From positions 1 through 5,703 of the forward strand of contig DAOTZU010000195.1 in assembly GCA_034433995.1 (NCBI GenBank): a DNA stretch of 5,703 bases, given 5' to 3'. The notes under the pieces were generated by a model that did not search any database, was not told the origin of the DNA, and worked only from the letters and a program-made list of their open reading frames with translations. This stretch comes from DAOTZU01 sp034433995 (GTDB lineage: Bacteria > Chloroflexota > Anaerolineae > UBA1429). The first letter of the stretch is position 1. Each line of letters opens with the position of its first letter. The translations under genes were made by a program, and so were the position numbers. Of this stretch, positions 1-4,616 are shown piece after piece.

Positions 1-780
1 GCAGCGGCGGAGCGGGTGGCCCACCTTTACCTGCCGCTGCGTTGCCCGGTGATGTTGACCAACCTGCGCACGGCCGAGATGATCAAGTACGCCTCTAACG
101 CCTTCCTGGCCACCCGCCTTTCCTTCATTAACGAGATCGCCGCCATCTGCGACGCCCTGGGGGCCGATGTCCAGGAGGTGGCCTTTGGCATGGGCTGCGA
201 CAAGCGCATCGGACATCACTTTTTGCAGGCCGGGCTGGGCTGGGGCGGGAGCTGCTTCCCCAAGGATGTGCAAGCACTGGCCCACATGGCCGATCTCCAC
301 GGCACCCATCCCCAGCTCCTGCGCGCGGTGATGGAGATCAACAAGGCCCAACGCCGCCGGGTGGTCTGTTGGCTGCGCAACGCCCTGGGCAAGCTGGATG
401 AAAAAGTGATCGGCATCCTGGGCCTGGCCTTCAAGCCCAACACCGATGACATCCGCGAGGCGCCGGCCATCGAGATCATCCGCATGTTGCAGGGCGAGGG
501 GGCCGAGATCAGGGCCTACGATCCCAAAGCGATGCCCCATGCGCAAAAACAGCTCAGCCGGGTCACCTTCTGCCGCGACCCTTACGAGGTGGCGATGGGC
601 TGCGATGCCCTGGTGTTGTGCACCGAATGGGAAGAGTTCCGCTACCTGGATTGGCCGCGGATCCGCGGGGCGATGCGGGGCGATATCTTGGTGGATGGGC
701 GCAACCTTTACGACCCCGAGACCATGGTCCAGGCGGGGTTCCGCTACCGGCCCATCGGTCGGGGGATCAAGCCGTTTTAG
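1..780 (+). CDS. ugd: UDP-glucose 6-dehydrogenase, C-terminal part (5' end outside window)
   Basis: This enzyme oxidises UDP-glucose to UDP-glucuronate with two NAD+, supplying precursor for cytoplasmic steps of surface polysaccharide synthesis. The reading frame is open to the left edge. The GTG at 16 lies inside the protein and is not the start. About 180 N-terminal residues, the NAD-binding Rossmann domain, should lie upstream, judged from the usual length near 440. What is visible is the central helical domain with AEMIKYASNAF (Lys codon at 85-87, Asn codon at 97-99, both conserved in the active site) followed by FINEIA. Next comes the nucleophile motif GWGGSCFPKD with its Cys codon at 253-255. 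The C-terminal UDP-binding domain starts near GILGLAFKPNTDDIREAP (about 415-470) and ends with GRNLYDPETM and a short tail. All diagnostic residues present are intact. A related nucleotide-sugar dehydrogenase (for example GDP-mannose or UDP-ManNAc) is less likely but not excluded without the N-terminus. Confidence 0.93.
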   Translation, partial: AAAERVAHLYLPLRCPVMLTNLRTAEMIKYASNAFLATRLSFINEIAAICDALGADVQEVAFGMGCDKRIGHHFLQAGLGWGGSCFPKDVQALAHMADLHGTHPQLLRAVMEINKAQRRRVVCWLRNALGKLDEKVIGILGLAFKPNTDDIREAPAIEIIRMLQGEGAEIRAYDPKAMPHAQKQLSRVTFCRDPYEVAMGCDALVLCTEWEEFRYLDWPRIRGAMRGDILVDGRNLYDPETMVQAGFRYRPIGRGIKPF

Positions 781-782
781 GC

Positions 783-810
783 GGCCTGGGGCGTTTTGCC
801 GCCCCAGGCC
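783..810 (+). terminator. GC-rich stem-loop 3' of ugd, possible terminator
   Basis: Three bases after the ugd stop codon lies a perfect 11-bp inverted repeat, GGCCTGGGGCG (783-793) and CGCCCCAGGCC (800-810), with a 6-base TTTTGC loop. The stem should be very stable. No T-tract follows on either strand, so this is not a textbook intrinsic terminator. Its position between two convergent genes (ugd ends at 780, the alpha-galactosidase at 886) suits a transcription-blocking or mRNA-end-protecting hairpin serving one or both directions. Confidence 0.6.
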
Positions 811-885
811 CCCAAGAAGTGACGTTGGAACCGAGCCTTGCGCCCGTTCGCTCCATGCCCACAAGGGGTTAGGCTACGGCTTGGC

Positions 886-2211
886 TCAGGCCCGAAAATG
901 CTTGAAGGTGGGCAAATAGTCGCGGTTCTGGGCCAGCATCTCGTTGACCATCTGCCGGATCTCGGCCAGGGAGAGCACCGCCGCCGTCAACGGATCGTAG
1001 GCGATGGCGCGAAAGACCATGGTCGGGTCGCCCCTCAGGCAGGCCTCCACGGCCATCTCCTCCACGGCAATGCTGATATTGTTCAGCGCAGCACATTGGG
1101 GCGGCAGCGCCCCGACATGAATCGGGTTAAAGCCCCGTCGGTCGGCATAGACGGGCACCTCCACGCAGGCCCCCTCCGGCAGGTTGGTGATCAGGTGGGT
1201 ATTGGGCACGTTGCCGTTGAACTTGAACGGCTCGCCCCCCATATAGGCGTTGATGATATAGGCGGCGTACTCGTGACCCCGCTGCAGGTTCAGGGGCTCC
1301 GGGTTATCCAACCACTTTTGGATGCTCTCCCTCCACGTATCCTGGCGGGCGAGATATTCCTTGAGGATGTAGCCATAGACGCCGGGGTTCCAGCCGGTGC
1401 CGTGGGTGCAATACTTTTCGATGAGGTCGGGACGCTTGCGGAACCACCAGTTGTACTCCGAGTTGTGCCCGCTGGACTCGGTGACGTAATACCCCAGGTG
1501 GATGAACATCTCGTTGCGCACGATCTCTTCGTTATAGATCTCGGGCCGCTGCACAGCCTCGCGCAACAGAGGATAGGCATCTCGCCCCTTCCACTCGTAT
1601 TTGATGTACCAGGCCTGATGGTTGATCCCCGCGCAGACGTAGGTGATCTCCTCGTAAGGGGCGCCGATCCAGCGGGCCAACATCATGGCCGTCCCCTGGA
1701 CGCTGTGGCACAGGCCCGAGACCTTGACCTTGGTCTCCCGTTGCATGGCCCGGCAAAGCATGGCCATGGGGTTGGTGTAGTTGAGCAAGATGGCGTCGGG
1801 GCAATACTTTTCGATATCGCGGCAGATGCTCAACATCACCGGGATGGTGCGCAAGGCACGAAAGATGCCGCTGGGGCCGCGGGTATCGCCCACGTTGATA
1901 TCCACGCCATACTTTTTAGGGATCTCGATATCGTAGCGCCAGACATCCACCCCGCCGGCGAGGATGGTGCAGATCACCGCGTCCGCCCCCTCCAGGGCCT
2001 TGGCCCGGTCCAAAGTGGCCTCCACCTTGGCCGGATAATGCCCCTCGGCCACGATGCGGTCCACCGCCCGCTTGATGTAATCCAGGCGCTCCGCGTCGAT
2101 ATCCATCAAAGAGATGGTGGCGTCTTGCAGGAGCGGAAAGGTGAGCACGTCACGCACCAGACTGCGGGTAAAGCCGAAACTGCCGGCACCGATAAAAGCG
2201 ATTTTGACCAT
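886..2211 (-). CDS. melA: GH4 alpha-galactosidase, MelA type (NAD+ and divalent-metal dependent)
   Basis: Cytoplasmic glycoside hydrolase of family 4, 441 residues, close to the usual length of about 450 and complete. It should release galactose from alpha-galactosides such as melibiose. The known family mechanism is NAD+-mediated oxidation at C3 and elimination, requiring a metal such as Mn2+. From the N-terminus the NAD motif is FIGAGSFGF (residues 6-14), with DID near 37-39 for the ribose. GDTRGPSGIFRALRT starts at 108, and its Asp109 is a likely catalytic acid. NYTNP is at 144-148. The signature GLCHSVQGT gives metal ligand Cys168, and GINHQAWY gives metal ligand His198. The CHSV tetrapeptide is the alpha-galactosidase variant, as in E. 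coli MelA, and later blocks (LGYYVTESSGH, NLPEGACVEVP) also resemble MelA. The ATG at 2209-2211 is chosen because GAGGTGA (2217-2223, reverse) lies 5 nt before it and the Rossmann strand starts immediately after. An upstream in-frame ATG (2236-2238) would add nine unlikely residues. No transporter gene is adjacent in the window. Related GH4 specificities are less likely. Confidence 0.93.
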   Translation of the reverse strand: MVKIAFIGAGSFGFTRSLVRDVLTFPLLQDATISLMDIDAERLDYIKRAVDRIVAEGHYPAKVEATLDRAKALEGADAVICTILAGGVDVWRYDIEIPKKYGVDINVGDTRGPSGIFRALRTIPVMLSICRDIEKYCPDAILLNYTNPMAMLCRAMQRETKVKVSGLCHSVQGTAMMLARWIGAPYEEITYVCAGINHQAWYIKYEWKGRDAYPLLREAVQRPEIYNEEIVRNEMFIHLGYYVTESSGHNSEYNWWFRKRPDLIEKYCTHGTGWNPGVYGYILKEYLARQDTWRESIQKWLDNPEPLNLQRGHEYAAYIINAYMGGEPFKFNGNVPNTHLITNLPEGACVEVPVYADRRGFNPIHVGALPPQCAALNNISIAVEEMAVEACLRGDPTMVFRAIAYDPLTAAVLSLAEIRQMVNEMLAQNRDYLPTFKHFRA

Positions 2212-2230
2212 GACATTCACCTCACAGAAT

Positions 2231-2243
2231 TTGGCCATGCCAA
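2231..2243. promoter_or_regulatory. Operator-like palindrome in the melA leader
   Basis: The sequence TTGGC-CAT-GCCAA is a perfect 5-bp dyad with a 3-base centre. It overlaps a second inverted pair, GGCCAT (2233-2238) and ATGGCC (2245-2250). It lies between the putative -10 (2262-2267) and the melA ribosome site (2217-2223), where a repressor would block transcription. A partial match, TTGCGCATGCCCG, sits at the corresponding place in the Gfo/Idh/MocA leader (3553-3565; 9 of 13 identical). The palindrome is seen directly; regulator binding is inference, and no regulator gene is present in the window. Confidence 0.35.
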
Positions 2244-2261
2244 GATGGCCTTGCGGCGGCT

Positions 2262-2290
2262 AGCATAGCACAAAGGATGCATTTCGCCAA
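2262..2290 (-). promoter_or_regulatory. Putative sigma-70 type promoter for melA
   Basis: Read on the minus strand, TTGGCG (2285-2290; 4 of 6 to TTGACA) is separated by exactly 17 bp from TATGCT (2262-2267; 4 of 6 to TATAAT). The -10 is preceded by TGC, giving an extended -10. The -10 begins 56 nt before the melA ATG. The hexamers are only moderate matches. The call gains support from the near-identical arrangement in front of the next gene upstream, which shares the 9-mer TTGTGCTAT. Confidence 0.4.
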
Positions 2291-2293
2291 GCC

Positions 2294-2414
2294 CCCCCTC
2301 GCCCCGCAGGGGAGAGGGACGAGGTGAGGGGAGGACCGTCACCTCGCCTCCCCCTCACCTAACCTCTCCCCAGGGGGAGAGGAAGCTGCTCCCCCTCGCC
2401 CCGCAGGGGAGAGG
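2294..2414. repeat. Cluster of three CCTC-CCCC/GGGG-GAGG palindromes (REP-like intergenic repeat)
   Basis: A 24-bp unit occurs exactly twice, at 2294-2317 and 2391-2414. Each copy contains an imperfect hairpin, CCTCGCCCC-GCA-GGGGAGAGG. A third, perfect hairpin lies between them: CCTCTCCCC (2363-2371), AG, GGGGAGAGG (2374-2382). The remaining spacer is also self-complementary, with AGGTGAGGGGAGG (2322-2334) facing CCTCCCCCTCACCT (2347-2360). From memory, strings of this CCCTCACC/CTCTCCCC kind are common intergenic repeats in GC-rich genomes. The cluster begins 6 bp past the Gfo/Idh/MocA stop codon and ends next to the melA promoter. It could therefore act as a transcription end for the former and insulate the latter; that role is inference. 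No protein is encoded here. Confidence 0.8.
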
Positions 2415-2420
2415 AATGTG

Positions 2421-3524
2421 TTACCCGCGCCCCAGCCCCGGCTCGGCCTGGGCGATCTCGGCGGCGGTCACCTCGCGCCCCAGGAGGGCCGAAAGATAGA
2501 TCCCCTCGGTGATAAAGGCGGTTTTGAGGGCCAGGCCGGCCGTATCCAAAAGGGGCACGCGCCCCAAGAGGGCCCCGACCCAATGCTGTTGCGAGCTGAG
2601 GTAATAGACCGTCAACGGGTCGCAGCGCTGCCAGCGCACGTCGGCCTCTTTGACCTCGGCGACGGCGTTCCATTCCACATCGGCCAGGGTGGTGAAATAG
2701 TTTAACGGCTCCACCCGCAGCCCCGCCTTGCTGCCATAGATGTAATCGCAATCGGGATTATCGGAATGGATGGCCCAAGCCTCCTCCATGAAGAAGGTGA
2801 TCCCTCCGGCCAGCCGGATGAGGGCTGTGCCCAGCTCTTCCACATTGTAGCCGCTCAGCCGACGGCGGTCCTCGTACATGTTATCCACCTTCTGATAGGT
2901 GGCGCCAGAGACGCTGACCAGGGCCGGATTATCCAAGAGGAAGAGGATCCGGGCGATGTGGTACACAGCCATATCCAAAAGCGCCCCGCCGCCGGAGGTG
3001 GCCGTGTTCACAAAAGCCGGCGCGCCATAGCCATCCACAAAGGGCCGTCCACGGCGACGGTAATGGCAGGATTTGGCGTAATAGATCTCTCCCAGGCTGC
3101 CGCTCTCGATGACCTTTTTCGCGGCGCGGGTGTTGGGGCTATAGAGGGTGGAGAGCTGGATGTGCAGCATCTTGCCCGCCGCCTGGGCCGCGTCGTACAT
3201 GGCCTGGGCGTCGCGATAGGTCCAGGACATGGGCTTTTCGCAATAGACGTGCTTGCCCGCCTGCAAAGCATCGAGGGTTACCGGCTTGTGCAGGCGGTTG
3301 TGCAAACAGACGTCCACGGCGTCAATATCATCCCGCTTGAGAAGCTCATGATAATCGCTGTAGACGTAGGGGATGCCATGCTCCTGGGCCACTCGCCGCG
3401 CCTCGTCCTCGCGGATATCCGCCACGGCCACGATTTGGGCTTCGGGGATGGTCTTGTAATTGGCGATGTGGTGCTTGCCGATCTGCCCGGTGCCGATGAT
3501 GCCCAAACGCACAACCTCTGCCAT
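2421..3524 (-). CDS. Gfo/Idh/MocA family NAD(P)-dependent oxidoreductase
   Basis: Cytoplasmic sugar or polyol dehydrogenase of 367 residues, a normal length for the family. The N-terminal Rossmann domain has LGIIGTGQIGKHH (GxGxxG at residues 11-16), and Asp36 closes the second strand, which favours NAD over NADP. The family motif CEKPMS gives the conserved catalytic Lys97 (EKP at 96-98). The C-terminal alpha/beta domain contains GGGALLDMAVYH, where Asp184 and His189 match the usual catalytic D-x4-H pair. No signal peptide is seen, unlike secreted glucose-fructose oxidoreductases. The ATG at 3522-3524 is chosen for its very strong AGGAGGTG (3531-3538, reverse) 6 nt upstream. An in-frame ATG at 3558-3560 would add 12 residues and lacks such a site. 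Neighbours are an SDR upstream and the alpha-galactosidase downstream, so a sugar substrate is likely, but the family is too diverse to name it (inositol, glucose, 3-keto-glycosides and others are known). Confidence 0.92.
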   Translation of the reverse strand: MAEVVRLGIIGTGQIGKHHIANYKTIPEAQIVAVADIREDEARRVAQEHGIPYVYSDYHELLKRDDIDAVDVCLHNRLHKPVTLDALQAGKHVYCEKPMSWTYRDAQAMYDAAQAAGKMLHIQLSTLYSPNTRAAKKVIESGSLGEIYYAKSCHYRRRGRPFVDGYGAPAFVNTATSGGGALLDMAVYHIARILFLLDNPALVSVSGATYQKVDNMYEDRRRLSGYNVEELGTALIRLAGGITFFMEEAWAIHSDNPDCDYIYGSKAGLRVEPLNYFTTLADVEWNAVAEVKEADVRWQRCDPLTVYYLSSQQHWVGALLGRVPLLDTAGLALKTAFITEGIYLSALLGREVTAAEIAQAEPGLGRG

Positions 3525-3560
3525 GGGTCCCACCTCCTGAGACGCACATAGATTGCGCAT

Positions 3561-3620
3561 GCCCGCGCGCTGCCCCGCTTATAGCACAACCCACCAAGGA
3601 CGTAAAGGCCGCGCGCGGGC
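3561..3620. repeat. Perfect 10-bp inverted repeat bracketing the Gfo/Idh/MocA promoter
   Basis: GCCCGCGCGC (3561-3570) and its exact reverse complement GCGCGCGGGC (3611-3620) are separated by 40 bp. The putative -35 and -10 (3578-3606) fit wholly inside that interval. The arms could be a paired operator or form a cruciform. They are low-complexity GC alternations, so chance pairing in a GC-rich genome is a real alternative. Confidence 0.45.
3578..3606 (-). promoter_or_regulatory. Putative sigma-70 type promoter for the Gfo/Idh/MocA gene
   Basis: On the minus strand, TTTACG (3601-3606; 4 of 6 to TTGACA) is followed after 17 bp by TATAAG (3578-3583; 5 of 6 to TATAAT). A TGC immediately precedes the -10, giving an extended -10. 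It begins 59 nt before the ATG, leaving a leader of roughly 50 nt that includes the strong ribosome site. The shared TTGTGCTAT (3581-3589, reverse) recurs in the melA promoter. This is the best promoter match in the window and suggests that the gene does not depend on read-through from the SDR. Confidence 0.5.
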
Positions 3621-3668
3621 CGGGCGGCGCGCCGATGGCAAGACCAAGGGAGGCGCGAACGCGCTGGT

Positions 3669-4451
3669 TCACTCGGTCCAGTATTTGGCCCCGGGCAGGC
3701 TGCCATCCATGGTGTAGCCGCCATCAATGGTCAGCACCTGACCCGTCATGTAGCGGGCATCGTCGGAGGCCAGGAACACCACTCCCGCCGCGATCCATTC
3801 CGGCTGGGCGATCTCTTTGAGGGGGATACGCTCAAAGAGAGACCGCTTCACCGACTCGGTGTACATGGGCGTGGTCAGCTCGCTGTAAGTAGCCCCCGGC
3901 GCGACGCAATTGACCAAGATTTTGTAAGGCGCCAGCTCCGTGGCCATGGTGCGGGAAAAGGCCTCGATACCCCCTTTGGCGGCAGTATAGGGCCCCGCCG
4001 AGGGTTCGGAGAGGGTGGCATGGATGGAGGACATGTTGATGATGCGCCCGCCCCGCCCTTGCTTGATCATCACCCTGGCCGCCGCCCGGGAGCAGTAAAA
4101 GACGCTATCCAAATTATTGCGGATGATCTTGTGCCAGTCGGCGTCGCTCAGCTCCCAAAAGAGGCCGGGGGCGATGATGGCCGCATTGTTAACCAGGATA
4201 TCCAGCCCACCCAGCTCCTGCACCACCTGGCCGACCATGGCGTCTACCTGGGCAGAATCGCCCACGTCGCAATGGAGGGCCAGGGCGCGGCGACCCTTCT
4301 CTCGGATCATCTGGGCCACGGCCTGGGCCTTGGCGTCTTGGATATCCGCGATGGCCACATCGGCCCCTTCAGTGGCCAACGCCAGGGCGATGGCCTTGCC
4401 GATGCCCGCCGCCCCACCCGTCACGATGGCGATCTTGCCTGCGAGTCTCAT
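3669..4451 (-). CDS. Classical short-chain dehydrogenase/reductase (SDR family)
   Basis: Cytoplasmic NAD(P)-dependent alcohol, sugar or polyol dehydrogenase of 260 residues, typical of classical SDRs and complete. The cofactor motif is TGGAAGIG (residues 11-18), and Asp36 after the second strand favours NAD(H). NNAA is at 88-91. The catalytic tetrad is intact: Asn113 in NNLDSVF, Ser142 in NMSSIH, Tyr155 and Lys159 in YTAAK. The conserved APG lies at 184-186, and the C-terminus has FLASDDARYMTGQVLTIDGGY, as in glucose-1-dehydrogenase and FabG-like members. The start is well set: GGGAGGTG (4457-4464, reverse) lies 5 nt before the ATG at 4449-4451. The Gfo/Idh/MocA gene follows after 144 bp. The context suggests a sugar or sugar-acid substrate, but nothing in the sequence fixes it. 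A FabG-type 3-oxoacyl reductase is an alternative, less likely with a sugar hydrolase nearby. Confidence 0.93.
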   Translation of the reverse strand: MRLAGKIAIVTGGAAGIGKAIALALATEGADVAIADIQDAKAQAVAQMIREKGRRALALHCDVGDSAQVDAMVGQVVQELGGLDILVNNAAIIAPGLFWELSDADWHKIIRNNLDSVFYCSRAAARVMIKQGRGGRIINMSSIHATLSEPSAGPYTAAKGGIEAFSRTMATELAPYKILVNCVAPGATYSELTTPMYTESVKRSLFERIPLKEIAQPEWIAAGVVFLASDDARYMTGQVLTIDGGYTMDGSLPGAKYWTE

Positions 4452-4478
4452 CGGAACACCTCCCTTGAAAACATAGGT

Positions 4479-4489
4479 CTGTCGGACAG
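4479..4489. promoter_or_regulatory. Short dyad in the SDR leader
   Basis: CTGTC-G-GACAG is a perfect 5-bp dyad with a single central base. It lies between the possible -10 (4500-4505) and the ribosome site (4457-4464) of the SDR gene. It could be an operator half-site pair. It is short, and part of it may simply belong to the adjoining GGATAAACAGA repeat, so the assignment is weak. Confidence 0.2.
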
Positions 4490-4594
4490 GATAAACAGAA
4501 TTTTAGCGGACGCGGATAAACACAGATTGGACGGATGGGTACGGATCAGATGAAAAGAATCCGCGCCGATCCGACACATCTGCGTGCATCCGCG
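4489..4594. repeat. Intergenic repeat: 36-bp imperfect inverted repeat plus GGATAAACA direct copies
   Basis: Arms 4511-4546 and 4559-4594 are equal in length and align without gaps as inverted repeats, matching at 27 of 36 positions around a 12-base loop (4547-4558). The conserved blocks are CGCGGAT, CAGAT, CGGAT and CGGAT; mismatches fall between them. On the left side GGATAAACAGA (4489-4499) is repeated as GGATAAACACAGA (4514-4526). From memory, elements built of GGATAAACA/CAGAT/CGCGGAT words are dispersed in the intergenic DNA of several phyla. It fills most of the gap between the peptidase stop (4617) and the SDR start (4451), so it may end peptidase transcripts. No ORF here looks real. 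Confidence 0.75.
4500..4505 (-). promoter_or_regulatory. Possible -10 element for the SDR gene inside the repeat
   Basis: TAAAAT on the minus strand matches TATAAT at 5 of 6 positions and begins 54 nt before the SDR ATG, close to the 56 and 59 nt of the two downstream promoters. It is preceded by GC, as in their GCTA. No acceptable -35 is found at 16-18 bp, where the sequence reads AATCTG, and no extended TG is present. It overlaps the intergenic repeat. This is a weak call based on position. Confidence 0.22.
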
Positions 4595-4616
4595 GCCATT
4601 GCATAAGGCTGCGGCG

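Noticed and set aside
16..18. GTG at 16 as the start of ugd
   Set aside because: The frame is open to the window edge and the visible protein begins in the middle of the enzyme. The whole NAD-binding domain is missing.
2212..2238. Upstream in-frame ATG (2236-2238) for the alpha-galactosidase
   Set aside because: The ATG at 2209-2211 has GAGGTGA at ideal spacing and begins right before the Rossmann strand. The longer form adds nine non-family residues and its ATG lies within the operator-like palindrome.
838..2268. 476-codon open frame on the plus strand, antisense to the whole alpha-galactosidase gene
   Set aside because: It mirrors melA codon for codon, has no recognisable domain, starts inside a non-coding stretch and has a composition typical of antisense frames in GC-rich genes. 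The minus-strand protein has every GH4 signature.
2294..2414. Possible CRISPR array from the repeated 24-mers
   Set aside because: Only two exact copies occur, with another related hairpin in the spacer between them, no cas genes and no regular unit length. The palindromic C/G structure fits an intergenic REP-like element.
2766..3551. 261-codon plus-strand open frame across the Gfo/Idh/MocA gene
   Set aside because: It is a shadow of the real minus-strand gene, with no family motifs and no ribosome site.
3525..3560. Upstream in-frame ATG (3558-3560) for the Gfo/Idh/MocA protein
   Set aside because: It would place the very strong AGGAGGTG (3531-3538) inside the coding region and lacks a ribosome site of its own. 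Family members begin just before the VRLGIIG strand.
4020..4553. 177-codon plus-strand open frame covering part of the SDR and the repeat region
   Set aside because: It is antisense to conserved SDR motifs and runs into the intergenic repeat; no domain is recognisable.
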